Source: an uncultured Clostridia bacterium (GTDB taxonomy: Bacteria; Bacillota; Clostridia; Oscillospirales; Oscillospiraceae). From it: a stretch of DNA of 9,533 bases. The position numbers and the translations under genes are program-made. The notes beneath the pieces are model-generated. The model had not been told where the DNA came from. It did not search any database and saw only the letters and a list, made by a program, of their open reading frames with translations. Numbering within the stretch: position 1 is the stretch's first letter; each line of letters opens with the position of its first letter. The stretch is taken from positions 1 to 9,533 of the forward strand of contig CALLZZ010000277.1 of assembly GCA_937858235.1 (NCBI GenBank), in the 5' to 3' direction. Of the stretch, positions 1-6,557 are shown piece by piece.

Positions 1-65
1 TCCGATACATCTGCATCGTCTGAAAAATTTGCATCATCTTCAAAGAATACAGAGGTCAGTAAGCT
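1..65 (+). other. 5' flank of the acyl-CoA synthetase gene with its ribosome binding site
   Basis: This short flank holds a Shine-Dalgarno-like AGAGGT at 51-56, nine bases before the ATG at 66, which supports that start. One frame ends in TGA at 21-23 and could be the tail of an upstream gene, but too few residues are visible to recognise anything. No promoter can be identified in these 65 bases. Confidence 0.45.
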
Positions 66-1706
66 ATGGAATTTACCTACGACACTACCATGTTTCAACA
101 GTGCTTTGAGCACGAGTTCACTTGGATCAACGGATTCTCCCGAAACGTCCACCGTTTCCCCAACAGCAAGGCGTTAACCGATCCGGTTGCCGGAAAAAGC
201 TGGACCTACCATCAACTGAACTGGGAAGTTAATCAACTGGCACACCGCTGGCAGGCCTCCGGTGTGCAGAAGAACGACGTCGTAATGTATCTGTTCTACA
301 ACTCTCCCGAGTTCGTGTTCTGCTATGTGGCCACCCAAAAAATCGGTGCCATTGGCTGCCCTATTAACTACAACTTCGCACCGGGGGAAATCGCCATCGT
401 CTTGGAGGACAGCAAACCAAAGGTGTTTCTGTACGACGCTGACTTCGAGGAAAAAGTCGCCCATGCCCTGGCCCTTTCCGCCTGGAAGCCAGATGTCTGC
501 GTCCCCATTGGCACAGCGGGTACCAGTGGTTCAACCTTCCAGTCGTACGTCCAGGGACAGTCCAAAGAAGAGCCAAGTGCCCCGGACTGCCATATCTTCG
601 ATGAAGTGCTGCGTCTGTACACCTCCGGCACCACTGGCCGCCCCCGCGGAGTCCCCATAAACAACATCAATGAAGTGCTCACTGCCCACGATGTGATGAT
701 GCACTTCCCCCTCAACAGTACCGACCGAACGATGAATATGACTCCCTGGTTCCACCGGGGCGGTATTCATTCCGGCGGCCCGACTCCCACCTTGTACGCC
801 GGCGGCGAAGTGATTATCCTGCGGGTGTTCAACCCCAAAATCTGCCTAAAGTATGCGCAGCAGTATCGCATCACCTTCTTGATCGGTGTCCCCTCAGTCC
901 TGTCCATGCTGGCGCGGTGCCAAGAGCGGGAACCAGTGAAACTCAACGACTTGAAGGGCATTGTGACCATGGGAAGTCCCCTGGATAAAAAAACATGCAT
1001 TTATTTTCAGTCTACCCTGACCCCCAACATCTTTAACGGCTATGGTACTACCGAGTCCTTCTTTAATTCCGTCCTGCGTCCCTACGATCTGCCAGATATG
1101 GCAGGGAGTGCTGGCCGAGCCTGTACCGATGACGAAGTGCTGGTAGTGGCGGCTCACGAGGATCGGAAGGCAGAGGCTTGGGAGTTGGTAGCACAGGACA
1201 ACCAAGAAGTCGGTGAGATCATCATAAAGTCTCCGGCCAAGTCTGCCTACTGTTACTACAATAACGAGTCGGAGACCCAAAAGCGCTTTTACAATGGCTT
1301 CCTCTATACCGGTGACTTGGGTACTTGGGACGAAAACCAGTATATCCATGTGGTAGGCCGAAAGGATGACATGATCATCTCCGCTGGTGAGAATATCTAC
1401 CCGGTACAGATTGAAGAGGTCATCCAGCAAAATCCCAGGGTGACCGACTGTATCGTTACCAGCGTCCCTGACCGGGCGCGCGGGGAAGCCGTGGTAGCCT
1501 ACCTGATCCCGAAAGACGATACCCTGACCGTCCAGGATATGCTCACCTACTGTGCCAAGCATCCCATGCTCTCCACCTACAAATGTCCTAAATACTACCG
1601 TTTTGTCAAGGAGCTCCCCTACAACGCAACAGGAAAGAAGCTCCACTATCGGGTGAAGGAGATGGCGCAGAAGGATAAGGAAGCCGGTCTTTTAGAACGC
1701 TTTTAA
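66..1706 (+). CDS. Acyl-CoA synthetase (AMP-binding, class I adenylate-forming enzyme)
   Basis: This cytoplasmic enzyme should activate a carboxylic (probably fatty) acid with ATP to an acyl-adenylate and then form the CoA thioester. At 546 residues it has the usual family length and both domains. The phosphate-binding loop YTSGTTGRPRG is at residues 185-195, GYGTTE at 325-330, YTGD at 414-417, the hinge region GRKDDMI at 431-437, and the C-terminal NATGK motif carries the catalytic lysine K524. The loop has arginine where most relatives have lysine (PRG instead of PKG). No signal peptide or membrane segment is seen. A thioesterase pseudogene follows after 14 bases and a TetR gene after that, suggesting a former acyl-CoA module under local control. 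The substrate cannot be read from the sequence: medium- or long-chain fatty acids are most likely, and aromatic or cyclic acids remain possible. The family call is firm; the substrate is inference. Confidence 0.93.
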   Translation: MEFTYDTTMFQQCFEHEFTWINGFSRNVHRFPNSKALTDPVAGKSWTYHQLNWEVNQLAHRWQASGVQKNDVVMYLFYNSPEFVFCYVATQKIGAIGCPINYNFAPGEIAIVLEDSKPKVFLYDADFEEKVAHALALSAWKPDVCVPIGTAGTSGSTFQSYVQGQSKEEPSAPDCHIFDEVLRLYTSGTTGRPRGVPINNINEVLTAHDVMMHFPLNSTDRTMNMTPWFHRGGIHSGGPTPTLYAGGEVIILRVFNPKICLKYAQQYRITFLIGVPSVLSMLARCQEREPVKLNDLKGIVTMGSPLDKKTCIYFQSTLTPNIFNGYGTTESFFNSVLRPYDLPDMAGSAGRACTDDEVLVVAAHEDRKAEAWELVAQDNQEVGEIIIKSPAKSAYCYYNNESETQKRFYNGFLYTGDLGTWDENQYIHVVGRKDDMIISAGENIYPVQIEEVIQQNPRVTDCIVTSVPDRARGEAVVAYLIPKDDTLTVQDMLTYCAKHPMLSTYKCPKYYRFVKELPYNATGKKLHYRVKEMAQKDKEAGLLERF

Positions 1707-1720
1707 GGGAGATAGCAGTC

Positions 1721-2010
1721 ATGCAGTTCGAGCCCTGTCAGAGGTAGGTTAACTACTACGAAACGGATCAGATGGGGATCGTTCACCACTTTAACTATGT
1801 ACGCTGGTTTGAGGAAACCAGCGCTGACTTCCTCCGCCAGGCGCATTTAGACTACGCCGCACTGGAGCATCGATGATGCCCACGAATTTAAACTACAAGT
1901 TCTCCGAAATCAGCGCTGCCCTGTGCAAAGTGCTTCCCATCAATGATTCCGATTCCCAAGATTACCCCTTGAAAAGGGACAGTCCGTCACGGTATAATAC
2001 TCTGATGTAG
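1721..2010 (+). pseudogene. Degraded hotdog-fold acyl-CoA thioesterase (YbgC/FadM-like)
   Basis: An ATG at 1721 follows the synthetase stop by 14 bases with a weak GGGAGA ribosome site. Its frame reads MQFEPCQR, hits TAG at 1745-1747, then continues VNYYETDQMGIVHHFNYVRW and FEETSADFLRQAHLDYAALE before TGA at 1874-1876. The YYETDQMGIVHHxNYVRWFEE block is the typical N-terminus of 4-hydroxybenzoyl-CoA/acyl-CoA thioesterases, including the catalytic Asp and the HHxNY region. C-terminal pieces survive in other frames: ASHQ-stop-F near 1940, resembling the family's SxHCF motif, then DSQDYPLKRDSPSRY ending at TAG 2008-2010, resembling the usual terminal GRPVSLKR stretch. The remains span 290 bases against about 420 for an intact gene, so roughly 130 bases are missing in the middle. 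The first stop is one base from CAG. An intact enzyme would hydrolyse acyl-CoA, plausibly the product of the adjacent synthetase. Confidence 0.85.
1969..1998 (+). promoter_or_regulatory. Putative sigma-70-type promoter of the TetR gene
   Basis: TTGAAA at 1969-1974 and a perfect TATAAT at 1993-1998 are 18 bases apart, predicting a start near 2005 and a leader of about 37 bases before the ATG at 2042. The promoter lies inside the 3' end of the thioesterase pseudogene, so the regulator need not depend on read-through from the synthetase gene. Confidence 0.65.
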
Positions 2011-2041
2011 AATCTATATTGAGAGGGAAGAATGAAGTGAC

Positions 2042-2668
2042 ATGAAAGAAAGCAACTACGAAGAAGGTACTGTCAAAGGCAATCTGATTTTAGCCGGAAT
2101 TGAAGAGCTGGGCAAAAACGGAGTGCAGAATTTTTCACTCCGCCGCGTGGCATCCTCCTGCGGGGTCTCCTGTGCTGCCCCCTATAAACACTTTAAAGAT
2201 AAGGAAGCATTTTTGCTGGCCGTAATCGAATATATTAACGAACTGTGGTCCAAGCGTCACGAAGAGGTGTTAGCAGACTTTGTCGGTGACGTGCGACAGA
2301 AACTCATCGCTACCAGCATGGCATATATCCATTTCCTAGTGGATCGTCCTCATGTTCGCTCCATTATCATGATGAAGGACAGCGACTTCGGTACAAGCTT
2401 TACCAAGTCCAAGAGCCATCTGAGCCTTCGCTCCCAGTCCCTGATCCGGGAGTACTGCCAACAGGTGAATATGCCCAAAGATGTGGAAACCTACAAAACC
2501 TTTGTGGTGCGTTCCATCATCTACGGCGCAGCCTTGATGATCGACAACGGGGAGATTGAAAACTGCCAACAGAGCTATGACTACACCGAGATGATCATCA
2601 GCCGGGAATTTGATATTGGAGACGGCTACTATCCTCCTGCTCCTGCCATAACAGGAGCATCATACTAA
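2042..2668 (+). CDS. TetR/AcrR-family transcriptional regulator
   Basis: The 208-residue protein has the standard TetR layout: an N-terminal three-helix DNA-binding domain and an all-helical C-terminal ligand and dimer domain without sequence signature. The helix-turn-helix is clear at about residues 31-58, with FSLRRVASSCGVSCAAPYKH followed by the family-typical FKDKEAFL. The C-terminal part, from about residue 65, has no motif that names a ligand. It follows the acyl-CoA synthetase and the thioesterase remnant on the same strand, so a role in repressing that locus with an acyl-CoA or fatty acid as inducer is plausible but is inference. The ribosome site is an AGGGAAG at 2024-2030, eleven bases before the ATG, a little far. 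A nearer ATG at 2032 is followed at once by a stop codon and is not the start. The frame is intact. Confidence 0.9.
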   Translation: MKESNYEEGTVKGNLILAGIEELGKNGVQNFSLRRVASSCGVSCAAPYKHFKDKEAFLLAVIEYINELWSKRHEEVLADFVGDVRQKLIATSMAYIHFLVDRPHVRSIIMMKDSDFGTSFTKSKSHLSLRSQSLIREYCQQVNMPKDVETYKTFVVRSIIYGAALMIDNGEIENCQQSYDYTEMIISREFDIGDGYYPPAPAITGASY

Positions 2669-2671
2669 CGA

Positions 2672-2713
2672 AATACGGCCATCGAGAACCAAACAGTTCC
2701 CGGTGGCCGTATT
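2672..2713 (+). terminator. Long hairpin after the TetR gene, probable terminator
   Basis: The arms 2672-2689 and 2696-2713 pair over 18 positions around the six-base loop CAAACA; 16 are Watson-Crick and two become G-U pairs in RNA. It begins three bases after the TetR stop. The following sequence is only moderately T-rich (ATTGTGTGCTTATTT), so termination may be incomplete. It also backs onto the gdhA terminator on the other strand and may act in both directions. Confidence 0.65.
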
Positions 2714-2738
2714 ATTGTGTGCTTATTTCAAAAAGGAT

Positions 2739-2788
2739 AAAAAAGAACGGCAACAGCGCCGCAAGAAACCTTACGCGACGCCATTGCC
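2739..2788 (-). terminator. Rho-independent terminator of gdhA
   Basis: Read on the minus strand, arms at 2788-2775 and 2762-2749 form 14 consecutive pairs, three of them G-U, around a 12-base loop. The stem is followed by GTTCTTTTTT. It lies 45 bases past the gdhA stop, so gdhA ends its transcript here. Confidence 0.85.
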
Positions 2789-2832
2789 GCACAATTACAA
2801 ATTGTTTTTTCGACTAGGTTTATATGGTAGAA

Positions 2833-4170
2833 TCAGCAGCAGCCCTGTGCCTTCATCGCTTCCGCAACCTTCAGGAAACCAGCGATGTTTGCGCCAGCCA
2901 TGTAGTTGCCTTCCATGCCGTAGGTTCTTGCCGCTTCGTCACAGGATGCAAAGATGCTCTTCATGATACTATGGAGCTTCTGATCTACTTCCTCGAAAGA
3001 CCAGCCATAACGGATGGAGTTCTGGCTCATTTCCAGACCGGAAGTTGCTACGCCGCCAGCGTTAGCCGCTTTTGCAGGACCATAGAGCATATTGTTGGCA
3101 AGAAACACTTCGATTGCCTCAGGAGTAGAGGGCATATTTGCACCTTCCGCCACGCAGTAGCAGCCGTTTTTGACCAGCAGTTCTGCATCAGCCTTGCCGA
3201 TGTCATTCTGGGTTGCGCAGGGCAGAGCGATGTCGCAGGGAACCGACCAAATGCCATGGCCTTCATGGTATTCTGCGGTGGGATGGGTAATCAGATACTC
3301 CTTGATCCGCTTCCGGTCTACTTCCTTGATCTGCTTGATCGCAGCCAAATCCACACCATTGGGGTCGTAGATATAACCGTTGGAATCGGACATTGCCACA
3401 ACCTTTGCACCCAGCGCGGTTGCCTTCTGGTTGGCGTAAGTAGCAACGTTGCCGGAGCCGGAAATGACGACGGTCTGATCCTTGAAGCTCTTGCCATTGG
3501 CCTTGAGCATCTCTTCGGTGAAGTAGCACAGACCAAAACCAGTTGCCTCGGTACGAGCCAAGGAACCACCGAAGGACAAACCCTTGCCGGTGAGGACGCC
3601 GGTAAACTCATTGACCAGACGCTTGTACTGTCCGAACATGTAGCCAATTTCCCGTCCGCCGGTACCGATGTCCCCTGCGGGTACGTCACAGTCCGCACCA
3701 ATGTGACGGAACAGCTCGGTTATAAAGCTCTGGCAGAACCGCATGACTTCCCCATCGGACTTGCCCTTGGGATCAAAGTCAGAGCCGCCCTTGGCACCGC
3801 CCATAGGCAGGGTGGTCAGGCTGTTCTTGAAAATCTGCTCAAAGCCCAGGAATTTGATGATACCGATGTAAACAGAGGGATGGAGGCGGATACCACCCTT
3901 ATAGGGGCCAATTGCAGAGTTGAACTGGATTCGATAGCCCCGGTTCACCTGTACCTTACCGTTGTCGTCAACCCAGGGAACACGGAAAATAATCTGCCGT
4001 TCCGGCTCTACCAACCGCTCCAGAACCCCAGCCTCTACCAGGTCGGGTCTTGCCTCGATCAACGGTTCCAGACTCTCCAGAACTTCAGTAACAGCCTGGA
4101 TGAATTCAGGCTCACCCGGATTACGCTTTTCTACAGTTGCCAGTACATCAAGTAAATATTGACTTTTCAT
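2833..4170 (-). CDS. gdhA: NADP-type glutamate dehydrogenase
   Basis: The enzyme interconverts 2-oxoglutarate plus ammonium and L-glutamate using a nicotinamide cofactor, linking nitrogen assimilation to central carbon metabolism in the cytoplasm. Its 445 residues match the small hexameric class (E. coli GdhA has 447). The active-site signature LPMGGAKGGSDFDP is at residues 121-134 with catalytic lysine K127; the second catalytic acid is D167 in PAGDIGTG. The Rossmann fold has GSGNVA at 238-243, followed by SDSNG at 261-265, where a Ser-Asp-Ser is usual in NADP-linked members; cofactor preference is therefore inferred. The start is supported by AAAGGATG upstream, with GGA ending nine to ten bases before the ATG. 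It is flanked by its own promoter and terminator and is probably transcribed alone. The long open frame on the opposite strand is a codon-bias shadow. Confidence 0.97.
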   Translation of the reverse strand: MKSQYLLDVLATVEKRNPGEPEFIQAVTEVLESLEPLIEARPDLVEAGVLERLVEPERQIIFRVPWVDDNGKVQVNRGYRIQFNSAIGPYKGGIRLHPSVYIGIIKFLGFEQIFKNSLTTLPMGGAKGGSDFDPKGKSDGEVMRFCQSFITELFRHIGADCDVPAGDIGTGGREIGYMFGQYKRLVNEFTGVLTGKGLSFGGSLARTEATGFGLCYFTEEMLKANGKSFKDQTVVISGSGNVATYANQKATALGAKVVAMSDSNGYIYDPNGVDLAAIKQIKEVDRKRIKEYLITHPTAEYHEGHGIWSVPCDIALPCATQNDIGKADAELLVKNGCYCVAEGANMPSTPEAIEVFLANNMLYGPAKAANAGGVATSGLEMSQNSIRYGWSFEEVDQKLHSIMKSIFASCDEAARTYGMEGNYMAGANIAGFLKVAEAMKAQGCC

Positions 4171-4351
4171 TTTTGCTCATCCTTTTTTGAAATTTGTAAA
4201 GCTAACTTGCAAAAGCAGACGTCCGCAGGAGAAATTTCATGGTCATCTCGTCTTGCAACATCCCTTTCACCACGTTGCGTTATCTTCCTTCTTAAATGTT
4301 TGTTTGTCAGATCAAAAGCTTTTGTTTGCAACGTTCGGTGTTTTAAATTGC
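4171..4351 (-). promoter_or_regulatory. Long gdhA leader with repeated TTGCAA motifs and a palindrome
   Basis: From the predicted start near 4351 to the gdhA ATG there are about 180 untranslated bases. The palindromic hexamer TTGCAA occurs four times, at 4207, 4253, 4326 and 4348, the last overlapping the predicted start site. A perfect 12-base palindrome, CAAAAGCTTTTG, sits at 4313-4324. The two gene-proximal hexamers can pair as part of a hairpin: 4207-4211 with 4254-4258 and 4217-4221 with 4249-4253, separated by a five-base bulge, enclosing 27 bases. I recognise no known riboswitch. Binding by a nitrogen or carbon regulator, or RNA-level control, is only a possibility. Confidence 0.35.
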
Positions 4352-4357
4352 AAAATC

Positions 4358-4386
4358 ATTTTACCAAAGTAAATCAGTTTTGTAAA
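4358..4386 (-). promoter_or_regulatory. Putative sigma-70-type promoter of gdhA
   Basis: On the minus strand, TTTACA (4386-4381) and TAAAAT (4363-4358) are separated by exactly 17 bases; each differs from consensus at one position. The predicted start is near 4351. No competing match of this quality is seen between here and the gene. Confidence 0.65.
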
Positions 4387-4479
4387 CCGTTTTCTTCTGT
4401 ATTTTTTAGGAAATGTGAAATCTGATCAATCTTCCACTGTCATTTCCACTTCTTTCGGGGTCTTTTACTCTATTTTATC

Positions 4480-4517
4480 AAAAAACTGCTGAGGAAAGGC
4501 CCTTTCTCTCCCAGCAG
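4480..4517 (-). terminator. Rho-independent terminator of the Rrf2-family gene
   Basis: On the minus strand CTGCTG (4517-4512) pairs with CAGCAG (4491-4486), with further imperfect pairing of the purine-rich and pyrimidine-rich inner arms, followed directly by TTTTTT (4485-4480). It lies 35 bases beyond the stop at 4553-4555, which fits the longer, frame-restored reading of the upstream gene. Confidence 0.75.
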
Positions 4518-4552
4518 AAAGTTCTTTCGTCTGTAAAAATGGTGTTATTCTT

Positions 4553-4971
4553 CTATCGTTTCTGGTTGGTAGCACATACTATGTCAGCCAAGGTCACCAA
4601 ATCTACATAATCTTGGATTACCTCATCCAACCTTGCCCAAAAGTGGCTTGCTTGACAACAGCTCTGTGTTCATAGCCATGCGCCGGATCTTCCAGACAGG
4701 CTAAAGACGTGGGGCTGCCTTCATTGATCCGGATAATGTCCCCTACCAAATAGCCTTCCGGCTTATGGGACAAACGGTAGTCACCGTTGTTTCCTCGCGC
4801 ACTGTGGAGATACCCTACCCGATTTTGGGGTGGAATAATTTGTTCTAAGCGCTTTTCCGTGATTCCCTGGCTCTCAGAGATAGCCTTCAGCGGAATAAAT
4901 GCGCCCGTATCATGGGTTGGCAAGTAGAGTGTAACCTGCAACGCATAACGCCCCTTTGTGGATACCCACAT
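4553..4971 (-). pseudogene. Rrf2-family transcriptional regulator, frameshifted
   Basis: The open frame from ATG 4971 gives 117 residues ending at 4618. Residues 1-93 are a clear Rrf2 winged-helix protein: STKGRYALQV, then ITEKRLEQII, the wing-like RGNNGDYRLS, and VGDIIRINEGS before ACLED. The last 20 or so residues do not fit the family. One extra base within GACAAC (4654-4659) would restore HRAVCQASHFWARLDEV and DYVDLVTLADIV, a normal Rrf2 C-terminus, ending at TAG 4553-4555 for about 139 residues. Family members usually have 130-165. Of the three cysteines often present in Fe-S-binding Rrf2 proteins, the restored sequence keeps the first (ACLED) and third (RAVC); the middle position is tyrosine. 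Other family positions also look altered (LYLPTHD, IIPPQNR), consistent with drift. A GGGAGG ribosome site eight to ten bases before the ATG remains. A sequencing error is the alternative explanation for the frameshift. Confidence 0.8.
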
Positions 4972-5051
4972 ACCTTTTTTCCTCCCTTGGCATAGTCTTT
5001 TGTTAATAGCTGCCTGAATTGACTTCCATTCGAGGCTTTTTTAAGTTTTAC

Positions 5052-5082
5052 CTATTGATTCCCACAATCTTAAGTGGAATAG
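5052..5082. repeat. Imperfect inverted repeat upstream of the Rrf2-family gene
   Basis: ATTCCCAC (5058-5065) faces GTGGAAT (5074-5080) across eight A/T-rich bases, and a second pair, CTATT (5052-5056) and AATAG (5078-5082), can pair instead of the outer part. It is about 85-110 bases upstream of the Rrf2-family start. It could be an operator, perhaps autoregulatory, but I recognise no published motif, and no strong promoter is visible beside it. Confidence 0.25.
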
Positions 5083-5129
5083 ACTGCTTTTCCTTTTGAG
5101 CACTACTGACTGCTCTGTTCAACGCACAG

Positions 5130-5158
5130 AAAAAGAGCTGACCACAGCCAGCCCTTTT
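5130..5158 (-). terminator. Rho-independent terminator of the M16 peptidase gene
   Basis: On the minus strand GGGCTGGC (5154-5147) pairs with GTCAGCTC (5142-5135) around a TGTG loop, with two G-U pairs, followed by TTTTT (5134-5130). The A-rich bases before the stem can extend it by pairing with the T tract. It starts 14 bases after the peptidase stop codon. Confidence 0.8.
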
Positions 5159-5171
5159 GGTAAGCATTCCC

Positions 5172-6440
5172 TTATTGGTTCCAGATGACGCTTCGGTAAA
5201 CCTCTTCCGTATCCACTTTGCCTACTGCGGAAAAGGAGCACTGATCCCACTGGAAGGTCTCCTGTGCTAGTGCCTTCAATTCCTCTATCGTTACCGCATC
5301 GTAAGCGGCAATGATCTCTTCTTCGCTTCGAACCGGCTCCTGGCGCAGGGCGGCACGCGCCATATTGTTCATACGGGCAGTGGTAGATTCTAGTCCCATC
5401 AGTACGTTGGCCTTTGCCAATTCCCGCACGCGATTCAGTTCTGTCTCTGCCGCACCCTCTTGCGTAAACCGATCCACCACCTGACGAATTGCCGTCAGCG
5501 TCTGCTGCTCTGTTTCCTTGCCCAGGGCGGCATAGATGGAAAAAGCTCCGATATCCTGGTACCCCGCACCGTAGCTGTAGATGTTGTAGCACAGCCCCTG
5601 GTGCTCCCGCACCTCCTGGAATAGCCGGGAGGACATACCGCCACCTAGAATGGACGACAGCAGCTGCAAAGAGAATCGTCTGGGATCTACGTCAGGAAGG
5701 GAAGGGAAGGAGAGTAGCAGGTGGTTTTGCTCCGTAGCTTTCCGCTTTAAGGTCAAAGCAGGGTGATAAACCGCCGCCTTGCTCTTCTCTAGGGTTCCGG
5801 GCTCCATAACGGAAAAGCGCTCCTTTAGCTCCTCCACAAAGGACTCCTCAAAGCTACCGGCCAGTGCGATCACCACCCGGTCAGGGGGATAGTGGGTTCG
5901 CTTATACTCTTTTAACCACTCCCCGCTCATCTTCTCCAGGGTGGCTTTCTTCCCCAGAATGGGGCGTGCCAGGGAACTTCGCTTGTAGATGACCGCAGCC
6001 ATCCGCTCCATTACCAAATCTGCCGGATCATCTGCGTACATGCCGATTTCCTCCAGGATCACGCCCCGTTCGGTCTGCACATCCTCTTCCGCAAACTTGG
6101 CGTCAAAGAACATCCCACACAGAATGTCTGCCGCCTCCCCCAGGTGGCTGTTTAATGCCCGGGCGTAGAAACAGGTACATTCCTTGGTCGTGAAGGCGTT
6201 CACCTGCCCGCCGATGACATCCATTCTCTGTGCCATCTCCCGAGCAGAATACTGATTGGTTCCCTTGAACAGCATGTGTTCAATAAAGTGAGCAGCGCCA
6301 TTTTCGTTGGCTTTCTCATCCCGGGAGCCGGTTCCCACCCAAATGCCCAGGGCAGCGCTGCTGACCGCCGGAACATGCTCGGTGAGGATCCGCACCCCAT
6401 TCGGCAGGGTGATCTGATTGCATTCTAACATCAATAACAT
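5172..6440 (-). CDS. M16-family zinc peptidase (processing peptidase-like)
   Basis: This is a member of the pitrilysin/M16 family of inverted-motif zinc proteases, 422 residues, close to B. subtilis MlpA (YmxG), which lies just after the pnp region there. The zinc site HFIEH is at residues 51-55 with catalytic E54; the third ligand is E131 or E130 in ERGVILEEIGMYADDP, at the expected distance. The inactive C-terminal domain carries SRLFQEVREHQGLCYNIYS at about 271-289, the conserved Arg/Tyr region of the family. No signal peptide or membrane segment is present, so it is probably cytoplasmic; the natural substrate is unknown. The start is uncertain: GGAG lies only three bases before the ATG at 6440, nine before a TTG at 6434 and twelve before the ATG at 6431, so a start one to three codons further in is more likely. 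The pnp terminator precedes it and no clear promoter is visible in the short gap, so it may depend on read-through. Confidence 0.92.
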   Translation of the reverse strand: MLLMLECNQITLPNGVRILTEHVPAVSSAALGIWVGTGSRDEKANENGAAHFIEHMLFKGTNQYSAREMAQRMDVIGGQVNAFTTKECTCFYARALNSHLGEAADILCGMFFDAKFAEEDVQTERGVILEEIGMYADDPADLVMERMAAVIYKRSSLARPILGKKATLEKMSGEWLKEYKRTHYPPDRVVIALAGSFEESFVEELKERFSVMEPGTLEKSKAAVYHPALTLKRKATEQNHLLLSFPSLPDVDPRRFSLQLLSSILGGGMSSRLFQEVREHQGLCYNIYSYGAGYQDIGAFSIYAALGKETEQQTLTAIRQVVDRFTQEGAAETELNRVRELAKANVLMGLESTTARMNNMARAALRQEPVRSEEEIIAAYDAVTIEELKALAQETFQWDQCSFSAVGKVDTEEVYRSVIWNQ

Positions 6441-6480
6441 GCACTCCTTTTCGACCCATCAATTCGGACAGGCCAAAGTT

Positions 6481-6523
6481 AAAAACTGCCCGGAGGGACC
6501 TTTTATGTTGTCCTCCCGGGCAG
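6481..6523 (-). terminator. Rho-independent terminator after pnp
   Basis: On the minus strand the arms 6523-6510 and 6499-6486 pair over 14 positions with one G-U and one A-C mismatch, around a ten-base loop, followed by TTTTTAACTTT. It lies about 35 bases after the pnp stop and separates pnp from the M16 peptidase gene. The mismatch and interrupted T run suggest partial termination. Confidence 0.75.
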
Positions 6524-6557
6524 AATTTTATTTGCTGCAACGGAATGTTACATTTTT

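Noticed and set aside
894..1646. A 250-codon open frame on the - strand opposite the acyl-CoA synthetase
   Set aside because: It has no domain, no ribosome site and no neighbours on that strand; the synthetase on the + strand has every family motif.
1745..1876. Stop-codon recoding (TAG or TGA read as an amino acid) in the thioesterase
   Set aside because: The frame also changes and a central part is missing, and all other genes in the window end normally, so ordinary gene decay explains both stops.
2824..4155. A 443-codon open frame on the + strand opposite gdhA
   Set aside because: It mirrors gdhA codon for codon, has no ribosome site and no recognisable domain; gdhA itself has all catalytic motifs, a ribosome site, promoter and terminator.
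4207..4353. The four TTGCAA copies as a CRISPR array or iteron-like origin
   Set aside because: The repeat unit is only six bases with irregular spacing (46, 73 and 22), far too short for CRISPR, and nothing else suggests an origin.
4159..4425. Small + strand open frames in the gdhA-Rrf2 gap
   Set aside because: Their start overlaps the 5' end of gdhA, they have no ribosome site or family resemblance, and the region holds the gdhA promoter and leader.
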